DNA of 64,000 bases from Bdellovibrio bacteriovorus. Lineage in GTDB: Bacteria; Bdellovibrionota; Bdellovibrionia; Bdellovibrionales; Bdellovibrionaceae. Shown in pieces: positions 43,627-52,147 of the stretch (position 1 is the first letter of the stretch; every line of letters begins with the position of its first letter). Made by a program: the position numbers and the translations under genes. Below the pieces are notes generated by a model. That model was given only the letters and a program-made list of their open reading frames with translations, did no database searches and was not told where the DNA came from. The stretch spans positions 121,435-185,434 of the forward strand of contig NZ_LUKF01000002.1 in the NCBI RefSeq assembly GCF_001592755.1, read 5' to 3'.

Positions 43627-44610
43627 ATGAGACACCTCACTGCTATTTTGACAGTTTTTGTATTTCTTTTGTGCAGTTGCAAAGGCGATGGCACCGTGCC
43701 CGAGTTTGTCTCGGAACCCTCTGAAGAATCAAAGATCTCTGCCGCTGTCACGACCGCCTCATCCAATCCCAATTGCACGGCTATTGTTCCTTTTTATTGG
43801 GAAATTGGAAATGCCACTTCGGTGCTAGCTTCAGGATCTGCCGGTAATGGAACGGTGACACGAACAACTAACATGCCCATCGCTTCAGCTACAAAATGGC
43901 TTTTTGGGGCTTACGTTATTCAAAGGCTGAACGGCACTTTGGATAACACGACAGAAAAGCATTTACGAATGCTGGCAGGCTACACGAGCTTTGGCAATCT
44001 TTCCTGCATTGGCACCAACACAGTTCAAGAATGCGCCAATGTTGGTACGAACTCGCAGTACACGGCAGCGAATGACAATAAATTCTTTTACGGCGGAGGC
44101 CACTTTCAAAAATGGGCTGTCGATAACGCCATGGGCACTTTAACTCGAGCGCAACTTCGCACTGAATTTCAAACGCAGTTAGGTGCAGATGTTGAGCTGA
44201 CATTTGGCTCGCCCCAATTGGCTGGCGGAGTGAATACCAATGCCGCAAACTACGCGCGGTTCTTACAAAAAGTTTTAGGTAGTCAACTTCTCATTCGCAC
44301 ATACTTGGGAGCGAACTCCACGTGCACTCTTCCTGCGGTATGTCCTTCCGCCATTTCGAGCCCCGTTCCCGTAGCTTGGCATTACTCGTACGGACATTGG
44401 GTCGAGGATGATGAATCCGGCGATGGCAGCTTTAGCAGCGCGGGTCTTTTTGGATTCTACCCGTGGATCAATGCCTCTAAGACTTTGTACGGAATCATTT
44501 CTAGAAATGAAGTCCCCGCCGGTGGAGGTAACGAAATCGGTTCGGGATGGGCCTCTTACTTATGCGGACGCGAGATTCGTCAAGCTTACGAAACCGGCGT
44601 CGCCAGATAA
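43627..44610 (+). CDS. Beta-lactamase-fold (SxxK) serine hydrolase lipoprotein
   Basis: Predicted lipoprotein of 327 residues (lipobox LCSC, Cys18). The block FYWEIGNATSVLASGSAGNG...MPIASATKW carries the SxxK motif SATK of serine beta-lactamase/DD-peptidase-fold enzymes, YSYGHWVED resembles the Tyr-x-Tyr/Ser-x-Asn element, and the later SSAGLFGFYPWIN the C-terminal strand. A clear KTG is not seen, so activity is uncertain; esterase, peptidase or a non-catalytic relative are possible. There is no ribosome-binding site; the promoter suggests a leaderless mRNA. It converges tail-to-tail with the haem-binding protein gene. Confidence 0.75.
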   Translation: MRHLTAILTVFVFLLCSCKGDGTVPEFVSEPSEESKISAAVTTASSNPNCTAIVPFYWEIGNATSVLASGSAGNGTVTRTTNMPIASATKWLFGAYVIQRLNGTLDNTTEKHLRMLAGYTSFGNLSCIGTNTVQECANVGTNSQYTAANDNKFFYGGGHFQKWAVDNAMGTLTRAQLRTEFQTQLGADVELTFGSPQLAGGVNTNAANYARFLQKVLGSQLLIRTYLGANSTCTLPAVCPSAISSPVPVAWHYSYGHWVEDDESGDGSFSSAGLFGFYPWINASKTLYGIISRNEVPAGGGNEIGSGWASYLCGREIRQAYETGVAR

Positions 44611-45744
44611 CTACTTTTGCAATTTAAAATAAATCGCCGTCTGCGCGGTCTCATTGATCACACGCTGAGAGATCGCGGGCACATTGGCGAAGTATCCAAA
44701 AGCGCGAAGTTGATTTGTCTTGATCGTCGTCTTGGTGGGATTTGCTAAGTTCCAGGTGCTTTGAAATTTTACCTGGTTAAAATCTGCATTCCAGTTGAAC
44801 TGGGAAAAGTTCGCTTCTCCCCACTGATGAACCATATTCGCCAGGTGGCAGCTCGCGCAATCAATTGTTCCTGGGTTGTGACGTTCGGGATTTTCGTACT
44901 CTAAAGCTCGCCCCAAAACTTCTCGAATCTGCGCTTCCGTGAATTTCTTTTTCACGCTCCAAGAGTCCGCCGTCAGCTTTGAAAATTCAGGATCATGCTC
45001 TTCCGGCGCGGGCATCATGCCGCCCGAAAAACTTTGGAACTGAGATGAGCTTTGAATCACTCCTTGCGTCTGTCCGCGAATACGCGGAATGGCCATGGGT
45101 TTTGCCTGACCGTTGATCACATCAAAGCCTGAAAAAATCCAAAGCTGCTCTCCTGCCATCACATTCATGGCCGTCATGCGAATTAAGTTATTTTCTCCGC
45201 AGAAATTCAAAATCAAAGAGCGAAGGTACTTCCAGTAAGCTCCTTGAAGACCTTCTTTCTTTAAGCGGGGATGAATTTGCAAGGCATCTTGGCTAGAACC
45301 TGAAGACAGTTTTTGCCATGCCTGCCACACTTTTTTAAAAGATTCGTCATCAAACTCATAGAAACTATGAATGGCCGCATCGCGAGTATCCGCGCTGCCC
45401 TCTTCGTGAAATACCGGTTGCCATACCAATCGAATTTGACGTCGACACGAAAGCGGGCCTTCGCCTTCGGTAAAACAAGGATCAATGCGCACACCTACGA
45501 CCTGCAAGGCTTGTTTCCAGATGATGTGATTAGGAACTTCAGGAACTAGTTGAACGATTTCTTGATAAGTTTTCTTAGAAAGCAAGGGACCTTGCGCCCC
45601 ATTGTCTTCAGGTTTTAGCACCAAAGACATTTCATGTTCTTGAGGCAAAGGAAGAAGAATTGTCAGATCATTCAAGCTCATGGCAAGAGCCTGAGTCGAG
45701 GCCGATAAAAAACCTAAAACAAGAACAAGAGCCGTGATTTTCAT
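44611..45744 (-). CDS. Exported protein with one cytochrome c motif
   Basis: This is a 377-residue exported protein (signal peptide LVLVLGFLSASTQALA). One haem-binding motif, IDCASCHLANMVHQWGE, lies near residue 295, so haem c may be attached in the periplasm; the rest does not match a cytochrome I know. A long N-terminal domain (about 25-250) with a pair CFTEGEGPLSC is unrecognised. It stands alone on the minus strand and overlaps nothing. Function unknown. Confidence 0.8.
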   Translation of the reverse strand: MKITALVLVLGFLSASTQALAMSLNDLTILLPLPQEHEMSLVLKPEDNGAQGPLLSKKTYQEIVQLVPEVPNHIIWKQALQVVGVRIDPCFTEGEGPLSCRRQIRLVWQPVFHEEGSADTRDAAIHSFYEFDDESFKKVWQAWQKLSSGSSQDALQIHPRLKKEGLQGAYWKYLRSLILNFCGENNLIRMTAMNVMAGEQLWIFSGFDVINGQAKPMAIPRIRGQTQGVIQSSSQFQSFSGGMMPAPEEHDPEFSKLTADSWSVKKKFTEAQIREVLGRALEYENPERHNPGTIDCASCHLANMVHQWGEANFSQFNWNADFNQVKFQSTWNLANPTKTTIKTNQLRAFGYFANVPAISQRVINETAQTAIYFKLQK

Positions 45745-45845
45745 GGGCTTCTTTTTTCAGAACACAGGTCGGATTTCAATCTTTTATCCATAAATGAAAA
45801 TCTAATGAATCTATGTTCCGACAAAGACCTTCGCCGCATAAAGAC

Positions 45846-45867
45846 AAAGGGGCTTAAAGCCCCTTTT
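45846..45867 (-). terminator. Intrinsic terminator
   Basis: Nine-base-pair stem AAAGGGGCT / AGCCCCTTT with loop TAA and T-rich exit TTTGTCTTT on the minus strand, just after the stop of the SnoaL-like gene. Confidence 0.8.
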
Positions 45868-45874
45868 CGATCGT

Positions 45875-46285
45875 TTACATCGTATAGAAAAATTCTTCTT
45901 TAACGATTTTGCCGTTGGCGACGGTATAAAGAGCAACCTCTTCCATCTGCCAGCGTTTGCCCGACTTTTTCTCAGACACGTCCATTTTGTAGTGAACGGC
46001 AAAGCGATCGCCGTGAGGATAAGGGCCCGAGGCCTCCATAGAGTGAACTTCCATCTGTTCGTCCCACTCCTTATTTTTTTTGCGAATGGCCTCGATTCCA
46101 CGCATGTGTGCGGGCATGCCAGGCATGCTCGCGGCTTCTTTGCTTTCGATGTTTTCAGAATAAAGCCAGTCAATGGCTTTCATGTTGTCGCCGCGCTTGC
46201 AAAGCTCGACAAGTTTTTTTCCCACTTCCATGGTTTCTTTAGAAGGTTGTTGAGAGGGTTGCGATTGTTGAGATGAAGTCTCCAT
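45875..46285 (-). CDS. SnoaL-like (NTF2-fold) protein
   Basis: This 136-residue cytosolic protein has the cone-shaped NTF2/SnoaL fold signature: an initial helix (KKLVELCKRGDNMKAIDWLYSENI), then GIEAIRKKNKEW and strands ending KIVKEEFFYTM. Members are isomerases, hydratases or have no enzyme activity; the active-site residues cannot be assigned here. The N-terminal 15 residues are a Ser/Gln/Pro-rich tail. AAGGAG precedes the ATG. Confidence 0.83.
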   Translation of the reverse strand: METSSQQSQPSQQPSKETMEVGKKLVELCKRGDNMKAIDWLYSENIESKEAASMPGMPAHMRGIEAIRKKNKEWDEQMEVHSMEASGPYPHGDRFAVHYKMDVSEKKSGKRWQMEEVALYTVANGKIVKEEFFYTM

Positions 46286-46349
46286 CCAGATCTCCTTTTT
46301 TCTTTAGCACGATCATGCTTTGAAAAAAGGAGTCTGAGGAGATGTAACT

Positions 46350-47231
46350 CTACAAGGAAACTTCCGGTTCTTTTTCGGGCGCTATCTCCAAATCATCAAA
46401 GAAGGATAGATTTCTTTCTTCAATGATTTTTCTGGCCTCGCGCGATTGCGAACCCTTGGTGGAAACCAGTTTATTTTTAAATGGATCTACTTTGCTGATA
46501 TTGAAATCGCGGACACGTTCTTCTGCCACCTTACAGTATTCTTGCGCGATGTCGATGCCGATAAACTGACGTCCCAGTTTTTTTGCCGCGACCGCCGTGG
46601 TCCCCGAGCCGATAAAAGGATCAAGAACAGTTTTCGCTTCCGTCGATGAAATAATTCTTTCCGCTAAAGCTAATGGAAATGGCGAAGGATGATCATTATT
46701 CATCTCTTGTGAAAAACTCCAGACATCACCACAGGCATTGGCTTGCGGTGATAGTTTGAACTCGGGCTTAGCGATAAGATAGATCACTTCGTATGTAGGC
46801 AGGAAGTAGCCCGGATTAAAATTAATGCCACCCGCTCTTTGCCAAATAATAATTTGACGCACAGGAAAGCCACTGACGATATCCTGTCTGTCTTGAAGCA
46901 ATCCATTTTGCACGCGCCACTTGTGAATATAAAAAAGAGCTCCGTCAGATTTCAAAGTCCGCATGGTTTCGGCAATCACGGCTCTTTGCCAACTGACGTA
47001 TTCACTATGAGGCATATTGTCGTCGTGGTTAGGGTAGCCCTTCAACAAAGCGGCTTTAGACCACTTTCCTCCGCGACCGTCTTTCAGACCGTTCCCAGAA
47101 GAGTTTTTTAAATTGTATGGAGGAGAAGTCACCGCAAGATCAATCGAACAATCCGGGATTTTCTGAAGAGTCTCTAAGGCATCGCCACAAATAATCTGAT
47201 CTAAAAATGAAGCCAAGTTATCAGCGTCCAT
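46350..47231 (-). CDS. Orphan beta-class DNA methyltransferase
   Basis: Predicted site-specific DNA methyltransferase of 293 residues. The catalytic motif TSPPYN (35-40) comes before the SAM-binding motif DPFIGSGTT (about 210), the beta-class order; this motif type methylates the N4 of cytosine or the N6 of adenine. No restriction enzyme is encoded nearby, so it seems an orphan that may act in gene regulation or self-marking. The target sequence is not predictable. GGAGG precedes the ATG. Confidence 0.9.
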   Translation of the reverse strand: MDADNLASFLDQIICGDALETLQKIPDCSIDLAVTSPPYNLKNSSGNGLKDGRGGKWSKAALLKGYPNHDDNMPHSEYVSWQRAVIAETMRTLKSDGALFYIHKWRVQNGLLQDRQDIVSGFPVRQIIIWQRAGGINFNPGYFLPTYEVIYLIAKPEFKLSPQANACGDVWSFSQEMNNDHPSPFPLALAERIISSTEAKTVLDPFIGSGTTAVAAKKLGRQFIGIDIAQEYCKVAEERVRDFNISKVDPFKNKLVSTKGSQSREARKIIEERNLSFFDDLEIAPEKEPEVSL

Positions 47232-47512
47232 CGCATCCCCTCCTGCAACGTCTCAAGGGCTTTTTTTAAATTATGCCGATAGAAATTACGCAAGAGGACT
47301 ATTTTGAGTTTCACCTCGACCATTTCATTCCAAAGCTTTACGGACCTGTCGGCAAACCGTCACTTACCGAGGTGTCGGCACTTGAAGCTGTCGAAATCCC
47401 AACACCTTCACCGTCAAAACCTTTTAAATTTCCAAAGAGGCTCTTATTTTTTGGCAATGTCATTGCTTTCTATTTTTACAAAACTCATGGACCAAAAGAA
47501 AAAGGAGGCCCT

Positions 47513-47596
47513 ATGAAAAAACAAATTCTTTCCTACGCTCTACTTGCTGCAGTTGCTTTGATGGCAGGCCCCGTTTTAGCCGACACCGATGATTGA
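47513..47596 (+). CDS. Small secreted-protein gene, 5' part (signal peptide)
   Basis: AAAGGAGG five bases upstream sets ATG 47513. The frame encodes only a signal peptide and four more residues (MKKQILSYALLAAVALMAGP, VLA, DTDD) and then stops. The downstream frame that begins at 47589 would continue it as a normal small exported protein, so this looks like the first half of a split gene. The same frame is open upstream to 47273, but that start has no ribosome-binding site and would place a signal peptide in mid-protein. Confidence 0.7.
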   Translation: MKKQILSYALLAAVALMAGPVLADTDD

Positions 47597-47729
47597 GATC
47601 TTAACACCTCAGAATGACAGCGTGTTAATGTTCGATGCTGTGGGTTTGACACAGAATGGAGTTTACTCAATCATAAATCATGGCGAATCGGCTTGCTCTA
47701 TTCAGATTCGCTATCAAAACCAACCCTAA
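47589..47729 (+). CDS. Small secreted-protein gene, 3' part (out of frame)
   Basis: This 46-codon frame begins with an ATG that overlaps the 5' part by eight bases (ATGATTGA) and encodes a polar, beta-rich sequence (VLMFDAVGLTQNGVYSI, one Cys). It has no signal or ribosome-binding site of its own. A +1 shift at GAT-G-ATT would join it to the signal peptide to give a 72-residue exported protein. It could instead be translated by stop-start coupling. Its stop TAA is part of the TAAGGAG site of the next gene. Confidence 0.5.
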   Translation: MIEILTPQNDSVLMFDAVGLTQNGVYSIINHGESACSIQIRYQNQP

Positions 47730-47739
47730 GGAGCCTGCC

Positions 47740-48198
47740 ATGGTCGCCCCGAAGTTTGAAACTTGGATTATTATCCAAAAGCCTGTCGCTGAAGTTTTTG
47801 ATGCTGTTTACAATCCCACAAAACTCAGCAGCTATTTCATCACAGCCGGAGCGACGGGTCCCTTGGAAGAAGGCAGTACTGTGCAGTGGGAGTTCGCAGA
47901 TTTTCCCGGTGCCTTTCCTGTTCGCTCTAAAAATGTTCTGAAAGATAAGTTGATTGTTTTTGAATGGGGTTCCCCCGAAGGTGGAAAAGACAATCGCGTT
48001 GAATTTGTCTTTGAACCTGTGAATGCCAAAGAAACCAAAGTCACTGTCACAGAGCTTGGATGGAGCGAATCCCCTGAAGGAATGAAAGCCGCTTTTGGTA
48101 ATTGCATGGGCTGGTCGCAGATGATCTGTGCGATGAAAGCTTACCTTGAATACGGGATCAATCTTCGTAAAGGTGCTTACAAGGCTCTGTCGTCATAA
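47740..48198 (+). CDS. SRPBCC (AHSA1-like) domain protein
   Basis: This 152-residue cytosolic protein has the START/AHSA1 fold pattern: an opening strand and helix (IIQKPVAEVFDAVYNPTKLSSYF), then VQWEFADFPGAFPV, a GGKDNRVEFVFEPV strand pair and the long C-terminal helix. Such proteins bind hydrophobic ligands or act as chaperone-linked stress proteins. ATG 47740 is set by AAGGAG six bases upstream, and a longer start at 47680 is rejected because it covers this site. Confidence 0.87.
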   Translation: MVAPKFETWIIIQKPVAEVFDAVYNPTKLSSYFITAGATGPLEEGSTVQWEFADFPGAFPVRSKNVLKDKLIVFEWGSPEGGKDNRVEFVFEPVNAKETKVTVTELGWSESPEGMKAAFGNCMGWSQMICAMKAYLEYGINLRKGAYKALSS

Positions 48199-48234
48199 GT
48201 TCTTTAAATGCAGGGGTTTTAGAAAGGATTCAGT

Positions 48235-48684
48235 ATGAAGTTGTTAATAACTTTCGCGCTTACGTTTCTTGCCTCTGCGTCTTCTTACGCGACTATTTGG
48301 AAGTGTCAAATTCGACTTCCCAACGGACAAGCATCTATTGATGAGTTGCGTATTTCATTTAATAACCGATTGGAAGAAATTGGTGTCTACCGTCCCGACC
48401 CATTTGGATTTGGTCGATATAAAGTAGAAACACTGTATGCGGATTTTTCAAAAAATCGTGCGGGTTTTCAAGTCGGCCCCTGTGAGCATGATATCGCCAG
48501 TGTCTATCCCGAAAGCCAACAGATCTTTGTGCAGTCGGCTTGTAAATCTCAAGAAGGCTACAGCGTTTTTGTCGACGCCGACTTCGGCATGAAAGAGGCC
48601 GGCTCAATGATCACTCAAGTGCAAACACCCACGGCCACCACCGCACGGGTTTTCCGCGTGGACGCGTGCACCGTTGATTACTAA
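48235..48684 (+). CDS. Exported protein of unknown function
   Basis: This is a 149-residue protein with a signal peptide (LLITFALTFLASASSYA) and mostly beta structure with five cysteines. The family is not recognised. GAAAGGA lies before the ATG. It is on the same strand 36 bases after the SRPBCC gene and converges with a small minus-strand gene directly at its stop. Confidence 0.78.
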   Translation: MKLLITFALTFLASASSYATIWKCQIRLPNGQASIDELRISFNNRLEEIGVYRPDPFGFGRYKVETLYADFSKNRAGFQVGPCEHDIASVYPESQQIFVQSACKSQEGYSVFVDADFGMKEAGSMITQVQTPTATTARVFRVDACTVDY

Positions 48685-48879
48685 TTAATCTTCTCGAAGT
48701 TGAGGTCTCAGATCTTCTACGCGCACATTGTTTTTACGAGGCGCGCGTTTTACTTTTTTAGGTTCTTCAGCGTCGTAGAAATCGCCGCGAAGGTTTCGCA
48801 TCGGCATCTGATCTAGTTCTTTAATCATTTCATAGATCTTAAAAACACGGTCTTTAAGGGCCGCAAGACTTCGCATCAT
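48685..48879 (-). CDS. Small basic protein
   Basis: This 64-residue protein has no signal peptide: a helix (SLAALKDRVFKIYEMIKEL), then a very basic stretch (PKKVKRAPRKNN). TTGGAGAAG precedes two tandem ATG codons. The composition fits binding to nucleic acid or membranes, but I cannot assign a family. Confidence 0.65.
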   Translation of the reverse strand: MMRSLAALKDRVFKIYEMIKELDQMPMRNLRGDFYDAEEPKKVKRAPRKNNVRVEDLRPQLRED

Positions 48880-49018
48880 TCTTCTTCTCCAAGGAATAAG
48901 GATTGATGCTCAGTTTACGAAAAGAAATCTGTAATGTTGGAAATTTGAAGCGCGCTGGAACTATTCCTAGACCAAGGGGGAAATCGAGAGCGTTCAGTTC
49001 AGAGCGACTCTCAGATAA

Positions 49019-49627
49019 TTATTCTAAGACGGGGTGCAAGCCGTGCACTTTCTCTCGAGGAAGAGCGTTGAAATGCCACCACTCGTGCTCCAACACTTTA
49101 AAACCTTGAGTCTCGAGAAGCTCGCGCAAAAGCATTCTATTGGTCAGCTGCTCCTGAGTCAGTTCTCCGGAAGCTAGAAATTTTTCTTCAAGCTTTGGCT
49201 GCGCCAAATCTCTAAAATCGTCAAAGCCCGTTCCCATATCCAATGGACGACCGTCTTTTGTTTGCAAGGTCAGATCCATGGCCATACCAAAATTATGCAG
49301 AGATCCAGGATAAGGAGCTGCCACATAATTTTGAAAAGGCGTTCCTTCAAGGTGACTGTAAAACTGTGCTTGAATACTGCGCGGACGAAGCGTGTCCCAA
49401 ATAAGAAATTGCAGGTTCGGATGATTCTTACGAAGATTTTCACAGGCCTTCATAAACATCTCATACGCCAAAGGTGATACGAAACAGCGATCGAAGTTTT
49501 CATAAACATTTTTATTCATGAAATTATCGGCGGTCGCATACTTCATATCTAAAGCCACTTCCGCAGAAGGCTTGATTTCACGAAAAGTTTGTTCGATCCA
49601 CTGAATTTGGCTGGTGAAAGATGTCAT
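49019..49627 (-). CDS. VanX-type D-Ala-D-Ala dipeptidase (M15D)
   Basis: Predicted zinc dipeptidase of 202 residues. The zinc motif SLHNFGMAMDL with His and Asp, the DMGTGFDDF strand and the third ligand in EHEWWHF are the VanX signature, and IWDTLRPRSIQAQFY supplies the conserved Arg. No signal peptide is seen, so it probably cleaves D-Ala-D-Ala released from cell walls after import. In a predator this would help recycle prey peptidoglycan (inference). It is not near vanH, vanA or vanRS, so vancomycin resistance is not implied. Confidence 0.92.
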   Translation of the reverse strand: MTSFTSQIQWIEQTFREIKPSAEVALDMKYATADNFMNKNVYENFDRCFVSPLAYEMFMKACENLRKNHPNLQFLIWDTLRPRSIQAQFYSHLEGTPFQNYVAAPYPGSLHNFGMAMDLTLQTKDGRPLDMGTGFDDFRDLAQPKLEEKFLASGELTQEQLTNRMLLRELLETQGFKVLEHEWWHFNALPREKVHGLHPVLE

Positions 49628-49697
49628 GGCCTTAGGCTAAAAAGCTTTCTTGCCGCAGTCAAATGGACGCTTGTGACACAGGCTCTCTGTCCACCCT

Positions 49698-50081
49698 TTA
49701 AATCGCCTTTGTTTTTAAGCGAACAATTTTTGCTAAAAGAAATATGAGGGCGCACGAGCCAAAGGCCGCCGCCCCCAGCCCTCCGCCGATTCCTTTCGCC
49801 AGAGGAACTAAGAAGGAATAAATCAGCGCAAAGATCACACTTGAAACCAGAACTCTTTTTTTACCCATTCTAGATTTATCCGTCATGCCCACGAAGGTAG
49901 AGCCAAAAAACGCCGCCTGCAGTGTCGTAATAAAAGTGATTGGCAATAAACTCACGATTAAAGCAAAAAGCAATGTCGGACCACTGGACGCCCGCACCGT
50001 CGAGATGCGCTTTTCGTGAATTAGATAAAACGTCGCCTGCGCGCCCAAAACTGAAACTAAGATCACACTTAAAAGAATCAC
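49698..50081 (-). CDS. Small integral membrane protein
   Basis: This 127-residue protein has about four helices (LLSVILVSVLGAQATF, LLFALIVSLLPITFITTL, VLVSSVIFALIYSFLVPLAKG, GGGLGAAAFGSCALIFLL). The frame extends further upstream, but that part is the neighbouring gene in another frame; the likely start is GTG 50081, which overlaps the TGA of that gene (GTGA) and has GAGG nine bases upstream. Family unknown; coupling suggests the two membrane proteins form a pair. Confidence 0.7.
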   Translation of the reverse strand: MILLSVILVSVLGAQATFYLIHEKRISTVRASSGPTLLFALIVSLLPITFITTLQAAFFGSTFVGMTDKSRMGKKRVLVSSVIFALIYSFLVPLAKGIGGGLGAAAFGSCALIFLLAKIVRLKTKAI

Positions 50082-50464
50082 AGCCAATACCTCAAAGCAA
50101 TTCCCAATAAAGAAGAGACAAAAGCGATGAAACCAAGGCGCCCGCCCAATCCTTTGAAGCGAGGACCGAGATAAACGTAAATCGTACTTCCTACGACCGA
50201 AACAAGTAGAATCTGCCATAAGCCGGCATCGACAACTCGAGAACCCATGGCAACAAAGGCCCCGGTGTAAACCAACGCATGCACGTGGGCCCCATCGATA
50301 CGTTTCGTGTCCGGGATAAAAGTTCCCAATAGCCCCGTAAATGAAGCCGCCACAACGGGTGTCCATTTAAAATGGGATTGCAGATAAAAACAGAGAAAAC
50401 AGCCACCAAAGAAAGTCAGAAATTTTAAAAGCCAAAGTTCGAAGTGTCGCAAGGTCGCAGTCAT
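50078..50464 (-). CDS. Small integral membrane protein, coupled pair partner
   Basis: This 128-residue protein has about four helices and short loops, including a GLLGTFIPDTKRIDGAHVHALVYTGAFV segment. AAGGA precedes the ATG, inside a TCCTTAAGGA palindrome. It overlaps the next membrane-protein gene by four bases. I do not recognise the family. Confidence 0.75.
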   Translation of the reverse strand: MTATLRHFELWLLKFLTFFGGCFLCFYLQSHFKWTPVVAASFTGLLGTFIPDTKRIDGAHVHALVYTGAFVAMGSRVVDAGLWQILLVSVVGSTIYVYLGPRFKGLGGRLGFIAFVSSLLGIALRYWL

Positions 50465-50555
50465 GAAGGTCCTTAAGGATCATCATCTTTGGACAAAGCG
50501 AACAAAACGGCAAGATTTTTTTTGATCCCGCAGGCTGCCTTTCGGCGGCCTTTTA

Positions 50556-52145
50556 CTATCGTCTTTTTATCATTTTCTGAGTGGCATTAAAGGCCTCTTT
50601 AACCAAAGAATGCAAACGCTCACTGTCGCTCCGATTGAAAGCTCCGTACGTATGGGTTCTATCATAGTCCTCAGCATCCATATGAAGGGCGTCCATCCAC
50701 AGTTGCACGGCATAAGATTGCATCAGCTCAAAACGCACGTCATAAAGCTTCATAATCCTATGAATGTCTTCAGAATTATAATTTTTAGAGCGCAAAGTCT
50801 GTTCATACATCTCATCCAGGGTCGGAGAAGTTCGTGAAGGCTCTAACGCGATATAAATATTTGATATCAGCTTTTTCGCTAGCACCTTGACAGCGTCCCG
50901 ACTTTTATACCATTGATAGACCCGGTTTGCTTCGTCTGAGTGGCGATCTTTTTGGAAGGGGTCAGATACCAAATCGAACTGACGATAATATTCGACTTCT
51001 TCAATCGCTCTTTGTAGTGCCGAATAATCATTCAAAATCTCTTGATATCGAGCTTTGTACATTGAATTTGTCATCAGCAGATCCGTCTCACGAAGCATCT
51101 TCCCGACCTCAATCACATCCACTCTTAACGAGCTCATTAAGGCATAGGCTCCCCGGGTTCTAAAGTCTTTTGGTGTGGCCCGCAAAACGGAAAAGATATT
51201 GAACTCTTCCTTGAGTGACGCCGAACTCCACTCAGGTTCTGATAAAGAAAGGGGTGCAAAGAGAGCTTTAGGGTCTTTCATATCCGCGATCAATTTTTTG
51301 ATATAGCCATCGTAACTGCCAAAGCTGCGAGCTTGAGGAATGATAATTCTTTCTCCGAAGGTGTCGGCAGAACGCAGGGAAAAATCACTCAAACTAGTTT
51401 CATCTGAAAAACCAAAGAAACTGCGAACTCTTTTTTCAGCCGTATTTTTATCGACACCATAAGTTCGCGCGTATTCGACGGCCAGGGTCGTCGCGGTATT
51501 AATAATAATGCGATCATTCTGGAAATCAAAACCTTCAGGCACAAACGCCGCTTGCAGTTCACTCTCTCTTGTTATTTGGCGCGTTTCAATGATGTATCCA
51601 CCCAGGACCGGCACCGAAAGATGATAGATAAATTGTCCATTTTTATTTGGCGAAAAACCGGAAGAATGCAGTTGCTTTTTATTGCCATCATAAATCGTCA
51701 ATATCCGCATATCCGTTTTTAGGCCGGGAGTGATTTCGCCCACCAAGATCCAGCCCAAAGATTTTCCAGCCAGCTGTTTTTTTATAGGAACGTTATTGCC
51801 ATGATAAGCCGCCACAAAACAATTCAAAGTCAGCTTGTCACCAATTTTTTCCGCGCTGACTTCGATGACATCTCTGGCACTGAAATAGAATTCACAGCTG
51901 GGAATGTCATACTTATGATCGGCGAAAGAGATCTCCATGATATAAGAGCTGTTGGGATATGGAACTTCATCACACACCCATTCCTGCGTTGAATCCTGAA
52001 TAAAAGTTCGACGTCCCGGATCGCGCACATTCCAAGTTAATTTTTCGCCGGTGAAATTTCCCACGCAGAATGGCAGTGCCTCTGCTAATGAAGGCCCCGT
52101 GAAAAGAATGACTCCCAACAAGGATTTTTTCAAAAACTTTTTCAT
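50556..52145 (-). CDS. Large exported protein of unknown function
   Basis: This 529-residue protein has a signal peptide (SLLGVILFTGPSLAEA). The first domain (about 24-165) is beta-rich with Cys and Tyr (FCVGNFTGEKLTWNVRDPGRR); the rest (about 230-525) is helical and includes the region EYARTYGVDKNTAEKRVRSF. GGGAAG precedes the ATG. Its start lies two bases after the stop of the EF-hand lipoprotein gene, so the two form an operon. No family recognised; probably periplasmic or secreted. Confidence 0.78.
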   Translation of the reverse strand: MKKFLKKSLLGVILFTGPSLAEALPFCVGNFTGEKLTWNVRDPGRRTFIQDSTQEWVCDEVPYPNSSYIMEISFADHKYDIPSCEFYFSARDVIEVSAEKIGDKLTLNCFVAAYHGNNVPIKKQLAGKSLGWILVGEITPGLKTDMRILTIYDGNKKQLHSSGFSPNKNGQFIYHLSVPVLGGYIIETRQITRESELQAAFVPEGFDFQNDRIIINTATTLAVEYARTYGVDKNTAEKRVRSFFGFSDETSLSDFSLRSADTFGERIIIPQARSFGSYDGYIKKLIADMKDPKALFAPLSLSEPEWSSASLKEEFNIFSVLRATPKDFRTRGAYALMSSLRVDVIEVGKMLRETDLLMTNSMYKARYQEILNDYSALQRAIEEVEYYRQFDLVSDPFQKDRHSDEANRVYQWYKSRDAVKVLAKKLISNIYIALEPSRTSPTLDEMYEQTLRSKNYNSEDIHRIMKLYDVRFELMQSYAVQLWMDALHMDAEDYDRTHTYGAFNRSDSERLHSLVKEAFNATQKMIKRR

Positions 52146-52147
52146 AA

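Noticed and set aside
45811-46173. 120-codon frame overlapping the SnoaL-like gene
   Set aside because: Shadow of the real frame; no ribosome-binding site, and it covers the terminator.
46549-46613. Two further GCCGATAA octamers on the plus strand
   Set aside because: Inside the methyltransferase gene on the opposite strand and not followed by a start codon or gene.
47273-47512. In-frame upstream extension of the small signal-peptide gene (80 more residues)
   Set aside because: No ribosome-binding site at 47273, whereas AAAGGAGG fixes ATG 47513; the extension would put a signal peptide in the middle of a protein.
49019-49627. Vancomycin-resistance gene (vanX)
   Set aside because: The enzyme family fits, but vanH, vanA and vanRS are missing and the host is Gram-negative; a cell-wall recycling role is more likely.
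50082-50366. Long N-terminal extension of the 127-residue membrane protein
   Set aside because: It covers the neighbouring membrane-protein gene in another frame, is rich in Cys, Arg and His, and has no membrane-protein character; GTG 50081 with GTGA overlap is better.
50533-50550. GGCTGCC / GGCGGCC hairpin after the 529-residue protein gene
   Set aside because: T tract lies on the plus strand, which has no gene ending there; on the minus strand no T run follows, so termination is doubtful.
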